A stretch of 9,698 bases of DNA. Origin: Treponema sp. GTDB lineage: Bacteria; Spirochaetota; Spirochaetia; Treponematales; Breznakiellaceae. The DNA lies in contig JAITAW010000169.1 of NCBI GenBank assembly GCA_031283905.1, forward strand, positions 1-9,698, given 5' to 3'. Shown piece after piece: positions 1 through 5,837 of this stretch (the first letter of the stretch is position 1; each line of letters begins with the position of its first letter). The position numbers were made by a program, and so were the translations under genes. Below the pieces are notes generated by a model. The model was given only the letters and a program-made list of their open reading frames with translations. It did not search any database and was not told where the DNA came from.

Positions 1-90
1 CCAGTCCTTTCGTCCATCTCCCCCATCAATATATCATTGAACCATATTTCCGCATTTTTATCCCTCCGCTCTTTTATGCCTATATAATAT

Positions 91-432
91 CCGGAAAAAG
101 GGTTCCCCATTCCGGAGTTCCTCGGCGATAACGGCGGTGAATTCGTCAACCATGCCGCCGAAATCCGGTGTGCAAACGAAAAACTCCCCTACACCCGCGG
201 CCGTGACCGCCGGAAAAACGATGACCACTTCGTGGAACAGAAAAACGACGATGCCGTCCGGGAAATGGAAAGCGGAGAATTACCACAGGGATGCAAGAAC
301 GTTTTTGTTACGCAACGCGCTCTTTACAATGCGGCGGAACTTCAACAGAATGCCGCCAACAAGGCTATTATTGTGCGCTTGCGTCAATGCCTCGCCCAGG
401 CTAACCGTATTCAAACACGGGAGCGGGAATAG
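91..432 (+). pseudogene. Integrase-core (rve-type DDE) transposase fragment, C-terminal half
   Basis: Frame 1 reads without a stop from 91 to the TAG at 430-432. It carries the core of a DDE integrase-type transposase: PEFLGDNGGEFVNHAAE, then LPYTRGRDRRKNDDHFVEQKN. The aspartate of GDNGGEF (codon 127-129) and the glutamate of FVEQKN (codon 235-237) are separated by 35 residues, the classical DX35E spacing of this superfamily, so both catalytic residues survive. The N-terminal part with the first aspartate and the DNA-binding domain is absent: the same frame has a stop at 85-87. The tail after about base 280 does not look like a transposase I know. With no start region it is a remnant, not a working gene. 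The exact IS family (IS481-like or ISNCY-like) cannot be fixed from this fragment. Confidence 0.75.
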
Positions 433-530
433 CTTCGGTAACATTTTCTAAATGATGCATTTCGGGCAATGCCTCAAATTATTCGAGCCAAAAAAGGTCC
501 CTTGCCCAGAAACCAAAGTCCTGGTGAAGC

Positions 531-716
531 ATGAAAAACCAACAAATATTTACGGATATAGAATACGGGAAACACAAACGGATAATCCGGCGCGAAATAT
601 GTTTGGATACTATGGAGCGGCTGTGCCGTGGAAAAACTAGGGGAACAAATACGCCTCTACTATTTTCAGGGGAAACGCGGACGAATCGTTGGAAGAAGAT
701 ATTTGCGACAGTTATG
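531..716 (+). pseudogene. IS5-type transposase, N-terminal fragment with frameshifts and an internal deletion
   Basis: The reading MKNQQIFTDIEYGKHKRIIR, then RREICLDTMERL, starts at 531 and resembles the N-terminus of IS5-type transposases (a typical start is TFADIEY...R...R...FL..M). The similarity then jumps frame to KLGEQIRLYYFQGKRGR (about 631-681), and then to DESLEEDICDSYA (about 680-716). In the family these last two blocks are separated by roughly 20 residues, so an internal deletion is inferred as well as two frameshifts. The fragment ends where a minus-strand IS3 OrfA remnant begins (about 720). No catalytic domain remains. It belongs to a different IS5 subgroup from the element at 837-1645, judging by the unrelated N-terminal sequence. 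Non-functional. Confidence 0.65.
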
Positions 717-719
717 CAT

Positions 720-834
720 GAACATCCATTTCCATCGCGCAAGCATGTTCCCGGTAATCCCAAGCTCTCGGGCAACCTCCGGCCGCTTCCGGTTTGTCTT
801 CAGGACGAGTTCCGCCGCCGTTCTTTAAATTCTT
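720..834 (-). pseudogene. IS3-family OrfA, downstream part, interrupted by an IS5 element
   Basis: Read on the minus strand, this stretch gives AAELVLKTNRKRPEVARELG followed by ITGNMLARWKWMF. That is the helix-turn-helix DNA-binding region of IS3-family OrfA (pattern AVxLVLxxxRxxxEVARELGIxxxxLxRW). The upstream end, KEFKE in a neighbouring frame, abuts the IS5 element at 837, and the missing first codons lie on the far side of that element (1646-1668). The downstream end stops at about 720 against an unrelated plus-strand IS5-type fragment, so OrfB and the rest of OrfA are lost. It is a relic interrupted by a later insertion. Confidence 0.7.
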
Positions 835-1596
835 TAGGGCGTGTTCACACAACGCAAAGCGATACAAGCACAAGCGGGATAGATAAAAACGGAAAAGATA
901 CGGGCAAGTTTGTCATAGCGGGCGCGAATCCCTCGAAATCCCTTCAGCCGCCGCAAAAACCGCTCTATCTCCTTCCGCCGTTTATAGCGTTCTTTGTCGT
1001 ATTTCCATGGATGAGCCCGGTTTCGCTTCGGCGGTACCACCGGTTTATACCCCGACTCCCCCGCCGTAACCCGCGTCCGCCCGCCTTCATACGCCCTATC
1101 CGTCAACAAAGTAACCTATACTCCCGTGTTCCAACGGCTTCCGGAAGCGCCCGCCCTTCCGCCGCGTCCGGCTCGTTTCCTCCCGAAAGCCTGAAGGCGG
1201 CCAACCTTCTATCCCCCGTCGTTACCGCGCGTATCTTCGTGACCCGTCCTCCCCGGCTCTTCCCTATCCCCCGTCCGCCGTTTTTTTTCCGCTCCATGCG
1301 CGTCAGGATGGATTTTGACCATCGTTGAATCAAGCGCGCATACCCCGCCCGATACAAGCGCTCTTTCCACGGCCAATACCTTATACACCCGTTCCAACAC
1401 GCCTTGTTCCGCCCGCCGCTTCAATCCAGATTACGCGCCGATTTCCTAATCTTTGCGGCAAACTCCGCCGTTTACACCCGTTTTCACGCCGATAGACGGG
1501 CTCGTTGGGCGGCGTTCGATTGTCTATCTTGACATGCCCGCGCCGTTTCGGCGGCAATCGTTCTATCTCTTGATATTGTTCTTCGGTAAGTTCCAT
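834..1596 (-). pseudogene. IS5-family DDE transposase, frameshifted
   Basis: The start is ATG at 1596 (MELTEEQYQEIERLPPKRRG), rather than the in-frame codon at 1641 inside the inverted repeat. Four frames together give the family order. First comes the N-terminal domain with HVKIDN and ENGCKRRSLPQRLGN. Next, after a shift near 1425, is EQGVLERVYKVL with ALDSTMVKIHPDAHGAEKK (first catalytic Asp). After a shift at an A8 tract (1281-1288) comes GIGKSRGGRVTKIRAV. After a shift near 1120 comes TLLTDRAYEGG (second Asp) and EIERFLRRLKGFRGIRARYD (catalytic Glu). All three catalytic residues are present. The stop TAA at 834-836 lies outside the element and is built from the target TA. One of the shifts could be natural, since some IS427 members express the protein by frameshifting, but three shifts indicate decay. 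Confidence 0.8.
837..850 (+). repeat. IS5 terminal inverted repeat (transposase 3' end side)
   Basis: gggcgtgttcacac, an exact reverse complement of 1632-1645. It is preceded by the target dinucleotide TA. Confidence 0.88.
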
Positions 1597-1631
1597 ACTT
1601 ACTTTATCCGCTTTTTCCTCTCTTTCCTTTA

Positions 1632-1645
1632 GTGTGAACACGCCC
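1632..1645 (+). repeat. IS5 terminal inverted repeat (transposase 5' end side)
   Basis: gtgtgaacacgccc, an exact reverse complement of 837-850. It is followed by the target dinucleotide TA. Confidence 0.88.
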
Positions 1646-1668
1646 TAGTTACCGCCCTTGCCGGGCAC
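1646..1668 (-). pseudogene. IS3-family OrfA, first codons, cut off by the IS5 element
   Basis: The minus strand reads GTG CCC GGC AAG GGC GGT AAC and then meets the IS5 end. Joining it across the element to 834 downward gives a peptide of the form (M)PGKGGN-[TKEFKE]-AAELVLK, which is how IS3 OrfA proteins begin (MPxKxxxYTKEFKEQAVELV). The join carries a small indel, because KEFKE and AAELVLK are in different frames. Recognition of the pair rests on this fit, not on a database match. Confidence 0.6.
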
Positions 1669-1796
1669 TTCTTAAAGAAAACAGGCTTTTAACCTATTTT
1701 CTCCCCTTAATCTTTTGAAAGAAATATCCTTTTTCATCTCTGATTGTCAAGCCGTTTCTAAAAAAGGGCGTGGGTGCGTCTTTCCGGCAGCGGTTC

Positions 1797-1825
1797 TTGA
1801 CGGCTCATTTGCGACGGGGTCTAAT
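1797..1825 (+). promoter_or_regulatory. Candidate sigma-70-type promoter pointing into the 3' end of argA (antisense)
   Basis: TTGACG (1797-1802), a 17-base spacer, then TCTAAT (1820-1825): five of six consensus bases in each box. No plus-strand gene follows. A transcript starting at about 1831 would begin with the 1830-1855 hairpin and run antisense to argA. It may also be a leftover or chance match. Confidence 0.4.
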
Positions 1826-1829
1826 ACTA

Positions 1830-1855
1830 CGTCCTAAAGGGCGCTCTTTAGGACG
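1830..1855 (-). terminator. Hairpin downstream of argA, possible terminator
   Basis: The arms cgtcctaaag (1830-1839) and ctttaggacg (1846-1855) pair perfectly over 10 bp with a 6-base loop, 11 bases past the argA stop. On the minus strand it is followed by tagtattag rather than a U-run, so it would be a weak intrinsic terminator or a 3'-end protecting hairpin. It also sits exactly where a plus-strand transcript from the 1797-1825 promoter would start. Confidence 0.45.
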
Positions 1856-1866
1856 GCATGGAGTTG

Positions 1867-3201
1867 CTATTTTCCGACGCCTTCAATCTCCAGCGCAAAC
1901 ACTTTGCTTTTCCGTTGCTGGTTGTACATTTTTCTCTTGCGGGACGGAAGACTTTCCACAGACGCTTCTTTGAAGCCAAGCGCTTCAAACCAGTCCTGCG
2001 TGGTTGTCGTAAGGACAAAAATGCGATCGAATCCTTTTTTTGAGGCTGTTTCAATGAGATGCCTCACTATGCGGCGTCCCAGCCCCATCGCGGCGAACAT
2101 GGGATCCGTCGCCACTGCGGCGATTTCCGCTTGGCTTTCGCCCCAGTCATGCAGAGCGGCGCACCCTCGAATAGCGCCGTCGACCTCCGCCACAACATAA
2201 TCCTCTTTCTTCTCTTGCACCGCTTCGGGCGTACGCCTGACAAGAACGCCTTTCTGCATGAGCGGCTCCATGAGGCGCAGGATATCGGGAATCTCAGAGT
2301 TGCGGAGCGCCCGCACCGCCTCGTATTCATCCGCGTAGATCATGGCGCCTGATCCCATGTTGGAGAAAAGCTCTTTCAATATGACGCCTTCTTCCGTGCC
2401 GTCAACGATATGCACCCGTTCAACGCCGGCTTTCGCGGCCTGAATGCCCAATTCAAGCGATTTCAGGCTTTCATCCGGCGCCCTGCCTTTGTTCGCCGCG
2501 AGCAAGCCGTCGGCTTCCTGTAGGTTGAGTTTGACGATGCGCCCGTTTTCATCAATGTCAACGCCTTTCGGAACATCATACACGCCGGCTTTAAGGCAGC
2601 CGCCTTTTGAAACAATGAATAGTTTTATCGCTCTAAGCGCGGAGGCTACCGCCAAAGCGATCTCATCGCTTGCGACATTATAGGGTTTTCCGACCGGACT
2701 CCAGCCGATGCAGGGAAGAATAGGCGCCATGCCCTGTTTCAACACCCGCTCAAGCGAATCAAGAAGCACCTTGTCGACAACGCCCGTATGCTGCATGTCA
2801 ACGCCGTTGATCACTCCCAACCCTCGCGCGCGGACAAAATTGCCGATAATTGCGTCGACCCTGCTTGCGGACAGCATCATAAAGCGCGTCGCTGCATGAA
2901 AAGCCGCCATTTCCACAAAAGGAATCGCCTCGGATGTCGTGATCCTGACATTTTCGTAATACGGTGAAATAATACCGTGCTTTTTAAGCGTCGAGTCGAT
3001 CCATTCCTTTGCGCCCGGCACGATCACCACGCGGAAGCCGGTTTTTGCAAGGAGCGCCATATCCTTCATCAGCGAAGGAAAATGGGGATCGTCTATGATG
3101 GAACAATCGATCTTAAATACCATAGTGGAACCGTCAAAACGGCTCTGATAGTGAAACGCCTCCCGTATGAGTTCTACCTGCGATGTGTTTGTATCGTTCA
3201 T
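1867..3201 (-). CDS. argA: N-acetylglutamate synthase (amino-acid N-acetyltransferase)
   Basis: This enzyme transfers an acetyl group from acetyl-CoA to glutamate, the first step of arginine synthesis, in the cytoplasm. The protein of 444 residues (E. coli ArgA has 443) has the two expected parts. Residues about 10-290 are an amino-acid-kinase-like fold, with FKIDCSIIDD (29-38), VVIVPGA (58-64, the kinase glycine-loop region) and the arginine/glutamate-site block VGKPYNVASDEIA. Residues about 300-440 are a GNAT acetyltransferase, with IRGCAALHDWGE, EIAAVATDPMFAAMGLGRRI (acetyl-CoA loop), FVLTTTTQDWFEALGF and the ArgA-typical MYNQQRKSKVFAL. I chose ATG at 3201 because it gives the family length. 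A TTG at 3237 would add 12 residues. No Shine-Dalgarno is clear before either. A TTGCAA/TACTGT pair with a 17-base spacer (3209-3237) would start transcripts at or beside the ATG. No other arg gene lies in the window. Confidence 0.92.
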   Translation of the reverse strand: MNDTNTSQVELIREAFHYQSRFDGSTMVFKIDCSIIDDPHFPSLMKDMALLAKTGFRVVIVPGAKEWIDSTLKKHGIISPYYENVRITTSEAIPFVEMAAFHAATRFMMLSASRVDAIIGNFVRARGLGVINGVDMQHTGVVDKVLLDSLERVLKQGMAPILPCIGWSPVGKPYNVASDEIALAVASALRAIKLFIVSKGGCLKAGVYDVPKGVDIDENGRIVKLNLQEADGLLAANKGRAPDESLKSLELGIQAAKAGVERVHIVDGTEEGVILKELFSNMGSGAMIYADEYEAVRALRNSEIPDILRLMEPLMQKGVLVRRTPEAVQEKKEDYVVAEVDGAIRGCAALHDWGESQAEIAAVATDPMFAAMGLGRRIVRHLIETASKKGFDRIFVLTTTTQDWFEALGFKEASVESLPSRKRKMYNQQRKSKVFALEIEGVGK

Positions 3202-3328
3202 TTGCGGTACAGTACTTCTAAAAGAGAAGTTTTGCAAGATGGCGAATCCCTAGTTGTCAAGCCGCAATAGGAATGCCTCCTTTTTGTAGGATAAGGATTG
3301 AAGGCGGCCTCCCCGGAACCGGGAATAA

Positions 3329-4187
3329 GCTGCCGCCAGGCGAAGCGGGTCTGCCAGAGGAAGCCGTCCCATCAACGGACAGACCCGGAGGCGATGCGAC
3401 CGGACGCTCGCCTTGTATGCGGAAAAGCACGCCGGTTTCGGCCCGGCCCGGGCGTGTGAGATGCCGATGGAGCGGGGAGCAAGGCCGACTCCCTCGGACG
3501 GGCCGCCGGTAGCCCGCGAGCCGTGGAAGCCGGAACGGCGCCGCAGGGAATACCGTTTCCGGCGGACGAGCGGTTCGGGGAATTAGTCCAATTCAACGGC
3601 GTCCTCCGCGATTGGTTTGAGGGGAGACGGGGCCGCCGCCTTGTCACTCTGATCGATGACTCGGCCAGGACCCGGACGTCCCGGTTTTTCGGGGAAGAGA
3701 CCGGGTTTGTGGCCATGACTGTCCTTAAACGGCGGATAGATGGAATACCGGCATCCCCGTATTGCGACAAGAAAAACGCCTTCGTACCGGCCTGCGACCC
3801 AGCCGGCAAGGAGCTTTTAGCCGGAGTTGCCCGCCCTAAAAGCCGTTTCGGCAAGGCCCGCGACCGCCCGGTCAAAGAATTACGGCTCGCCCGTATTTCC
3901 TCCTTCGAACAGGCAGACGCCTTTCTCCGGGCGGCTTACACGCCCCTCATGAATAGCAACTTCAGCCGCCCGTCCGGCAATGCCGATGACGCTCATGCCA
4001 GAGTCGATTCAGCCGCCCCCGATGACATCCTCCGCCTGGAATATGGCCGAAAAGCGGGCAACGATTACGCCGTCCCCTTCGAAGCCCGCATGTTCCGGAT
4101 TCCGCCGGAGACAAAACCAAATCCCCGGCCCGACACGGACGCTTCCGTCCACATCTTCTGGAAAAACAAAGGCTTGCACATCAAGGC
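3329..4187 (+). pseudogene. Decayed integrase-type (ISNCY-like) transposase
   Basis: The first part, in the frame of 3410, reads RTLALYAEKHAGFGPARACE, like the helix-turn-helix region (LALYxExYAGFGPTLAxEKL) of these transposases. A frameshift near 3550 leads to RFGELVQFNGVLRDWFEG, VTLIDDSARTRTSRFFGEET, YCDKKNAFV, then VKELRLARISSFEQADAFL, and finally SVHIFWKNKGLHIK. The order matches the family, but three defects show it is dead. The usual LVQLDG catalytic aspartate is asparagine (FNG). The block between the second Asp and VKELRL that should carry GRVERN and the third acidic residue is deleted, by about 30 residues. The N-terminal frame is shifted. The TCDK-type second Asp survives. A 14-base tandem duplication closes the reading frame region. 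The reverse-strand frame over 3372-3875 is a shadow. No inverted repeats were found at its ends. Confidence 0.8.
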
Positions 4188-4198
4188 TTGCACATCAA
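4171..4198 (+). repeat. 14-bp perfect tandem duplication
   Basis: ggcttgcacatcaa occurs twice back to back (4171-4184 and 4185-4198) at the 3' end of the decayed transposase. Because 14 is not a multiple of three it shifts the frame. It looks like replication slippage in a gene no longer under selection. Confidence 0.9.
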
Positions 4199-4215
4199 TG
4201 AAATTAAGACCGTTT

Positions 4216-4448
4216 TCAACAATTGACGCCCCTATTGTCCCCTTCTGGCAGAGGCACATCTTCTCTGATTTTTAACAGAGTTTCTTTTAAAATTGCAAAA
4301 AATTGTTTTGGCATTTCGCCTAACAAGTCTGTAACTGCTTCGGGCGCTAAAACGCCATCGGGGTTCCGTTCGCCTAGGTCAGTCGCTTTGGCAACTTCAT
4401 TAATCCGGGCCGACAAACCATCGTATACAGCCGGAATGTTTTACGCAT
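4216..4448 (-). pseudogene. Small unrecognised gene with a broken start (or 66-aa ORF from TTG 4416)
   Basis: On the minus strand an open frame gives NIPAVYDGLSARINEVAKAT, continuing through RNPDGVLAPEAVTDLLGEMP to PLPEGDNRGVNC, stop at 4216-4218. It looks like real protein: alternating charged and hydrophobic residues, a helical middle (MPKQFFAILKETLLKIRED). The natural beginning seems to be ATG CGT AAA at 4448, preceded by gaggg seven bases away. One missing A in the A-tract that follows throws MRK out of frame with NIPAV, and an in-frame TAA stands just before NIPAV. A TTG at 4416 could start a 66-residue product. I do not recognise the family. The region is more AT-rich than its flanks. 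Its 5' end faces the purine permease gene and overlaps that gene's promoter zone. Confidence 0.45.
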
Positions 4449-4459
4449 TTCTTGCCCTC

Positions 4460-4488
4460 TTGTTCATTCAACAGGTTTTTCATATAAT
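4460..4488 (+). promoter_or_regulatory. Promoter of the purine permease unit
   Basis: TTGTTC (4460-4465), a 17-base spacer and a perfect TATAAT (4483-4488). Transcription would start at about 4495, leaving a leader of about 38 bases. This is the best promoter in the window. Confidence 0.75.
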
Positions 4489-4495
4489 ACGCACC

Positions 4496-4512
4496 ATGCG
4501 GTTAAACCGCAT
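4496..4512 (+). promoter_or_regulatory. Perfect palindrome at the transcript start: operator candidate
   Basis: atgcggtt-a-aaccgcat is an exact inverted repeat of 8 bases per arm around one central base. It lies 7 bases after the -10 box, so a bound repressor would cover the start point. As RNA the one-base loop is too tight for a full hairpin, so DNA binding is more likely. The regulator is unknown. Confidence 0.5.
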
Positions 4513-4519
4513 CCATATT

Positions 4520-4525
4520 AGGAGG
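4520..4525 (+). promoter_or_regulatory. Ribosome binding site of the purine permease
   Basis: aggagg, a near-complete anti-16S complement, ends 7 bases before the ATG at 4533. It fixes the start codon. Confidence 0.85.
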
Positions 4526-4532
4526 TTTTATA

Positions 4533-5837
4533 ATGACAATAAGAAAAAAAAGCGGCGTGTTTGATTTACAGGCGAACAATACGACCGTAGGACGAGAAAT
4601 TATCGCGGGAATCACCACGTTTCTGACGCTCGCGTATATCCTGATGGTTAACCCGGATATACTCGGCAACGCGGGCATGGACAAGGCAAGCGTGTTTACG
4701 GCGACTGCGCTGGCATCCGCGATAGGGACTATGATTATGGCGTTTGCCGCGAATTTGCCCGTAGCGCTCGCGCCCGGCATGGGACTCAATGCGTTTTTCG
4801 CTTTTTCCGTAGTTATCGGCATGGGATATTCATGGCAACTCGCCCTGACCGCGGTGTTTTTTGAAGGCATCCTGTTTATCATCCTATCGTTATTCAATGT
4901 CCGGGAAGCCATCATCAAAGCCATACCGGACAACTTGAAAAAAGCGGTCGCCGTAGGCATCGGGCTTTTCATAGCGCTCATCGGTTTTAAGAACGCGGGC
5001 ATTGTGATAGGCGATCAAGCAACGCTCGTAGCCCTGGGCGATTTGACATCAGGCTCCGCGCTGCTTGCAATCATCGGCCTTATCATCACCACCATTCTGT
5101 ATGCGTGGAAAATTCCCGGTTCTATCCTCATCGGCATTTTTGCGACTACTATCATCGGCATACCGCTTGGCGTTACCAATACGGGCGGCTTTAGTTCTCC
5201 ATTCAGCCTTCCGGCCGCGCCCCTGTTCTGGGCGTTTGACTTTTCAAACATTTTCACGTTTCAGTTCTTTACGGTCTTCTTCACATTTCTTTTTGTGGAT
5301 ATTTTTGACACCGTAGGCACCCTGGTCGGCGTTGCCACGCAGGCGGGCCTCATCGACAAGAACGGCGAAATCCCCCGCGTAAAACAGGCTCTTCTCGCGG
5401 ACGCGGTAGGCACTGTCGCGGGCGGCATGCTCGGAACCTCAACCGTAACCAGCTATGTGGAAAGCACTGCGGGCGTGGCCTCCGGCGGGCGCACGGGTCT
5501 TACCGCGCTGACCACGGGGATTCTGTTCATAATCGCCCTTTTCTTCTCGCCGCTGTTCCTCATGATCCCCAGCGCGGCGACAGCGCCCGCGCTTATCGTT
5601 GTCGGATTCTTGATGATGCAGGCGGTGGGCGGCATCAACTTCAAGGATCCCACGGAAGGCATTCCGGCGTTCTTCGCCATCGTGATGATGCCCTTTGCCT
5701 ACAGCATCTCCGAAGGCATCGTATACGGATTGCTTTCCTATGTCATCCTCAAGGCGGTAACGCTTAAGTTCAAGGATATATCCATTGTTACTTGGATCCT
5801 GTTTGTGATATTCATGCTGAGATTTTTTATCAAATAG
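4533..5837 (+). CDS. NCS2-family purine base permease (AzgA/PbuG type)
   Basis: This membrane transporter imports purine bases (guanine/hypoxanthine or adenine), probably with protons, for salvage. Its 434 residues fit the AzgA/PbuG branch. Features in order: GREIIAGITTFLTLAYILMV (20-39, TM1 signature), LAPGMGLNAFFAF (79-91), VDIFDTVGTLVG (255-266) and GTSTVTSYVESTAG (301-314), the block before TM10 that lines the substrate site in NCS2 carriers, followed by SGGRTGLTAL. About 12-14 hydrophobic segments span the chain, ending in a short cytoplasmic tail (FFIK). Substrate cannot be decided by sequence inspection. It has its own promoter, a palindrome at the transcript start and a strong ribosome site. 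Its stop shares a G with the start of the CHR gene, so the two are co-transcribed. No purine riboswitch fits in the 38-base leader. Confidence 0.95.
   Translation: MTIRKKSGVFDLQANNTTVGREIIAGITTFLTLAYILMVNPDILGNAGMDKASVFTATALASAIGTMIMAFAANLPVALAPGMGLNAFFAFSVVIGMGYSWQLALTAVFFEGILFIILSLFNVREAIIKAIPDNLKKAVAVGIGLFIALIGFKNAGIVIGDQATLVALGDLTSGSALLAIIGLIITTILYAWKIPGSILIGIFATTIIGIPLGVTNTGGFSSPFSLPAAPLFWAFDFSNIFTFQFFTVFFTFLFVDIFDTVGTLVGVATQAGLIDKNGEIPRVKQALLADAVGTVAGGMLGTSTVTSYVESTAGVASGGRTGLTALTTGILFIIALFFSPLFLMIPSAATAPALIVVGFLMMQAVGGINFKDPTEGIPAFFAIVMMPFAYSISEGIVYGLLSYVILKAVTLKFKDISIVTWILFVIFMLRFFIK

Larger units (their letters stand above)
837..1645 (-). mobile_element. IS5-family (IS427-like) insertion sequence, near complete
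   Basis: The element is 809 bp and bounded by perfect 14-bp inverted repeats: gggcgtgttcacac at 837-850 and gtgtgaacacgccc at 1632-1645. It is flanked by TA on both sides (835-836 and 1646-1647), the target duplication expected for this group. Its single transposase region runs on the minus strand and is broken into four reading frames. The size suits the IS427 group (about 0.8-0.9 kb). It sits inside an IS3 orfA gene whose two halves can be recognised on either side, so it arrived after that element. A second, truncated copy of its end lies at 9171-9254. Confidence 0.85.
1669..1866. other. Gene-free spacer between the IS block and argA
   Basis: No reading frame here resembles a protein I recognise. 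It holds the upstream flank of the IS3 remnant (AT-rich, 1669-1770), a plus-strand promoter-like pair at 1797-1825 and a strong hairpin at 1830-1855, both listed separately. Confidence 0.6.

Noticed and set aside
1858..2043. Small plus-strand ORF following the candidate antisense promoter
   Set aside because: It is fully antisense to argA, has no ribosome binding site and its peptide is a shadow of argA codons.
3372..3875. 167-residue open frame on the minus strand
   Set aside because: It lies opposite a plus-strand frame with clear transposase similarity. Its Arg/Pro/Ser-rich composition is that of a GC-driven shadow.
4489..4532. Purine riboswitch ahead of the purine permease
   Set aside because: The leader is about 38 bases, far shorter than a purine aptamer, and contains only the palindrome and the ribosome site.
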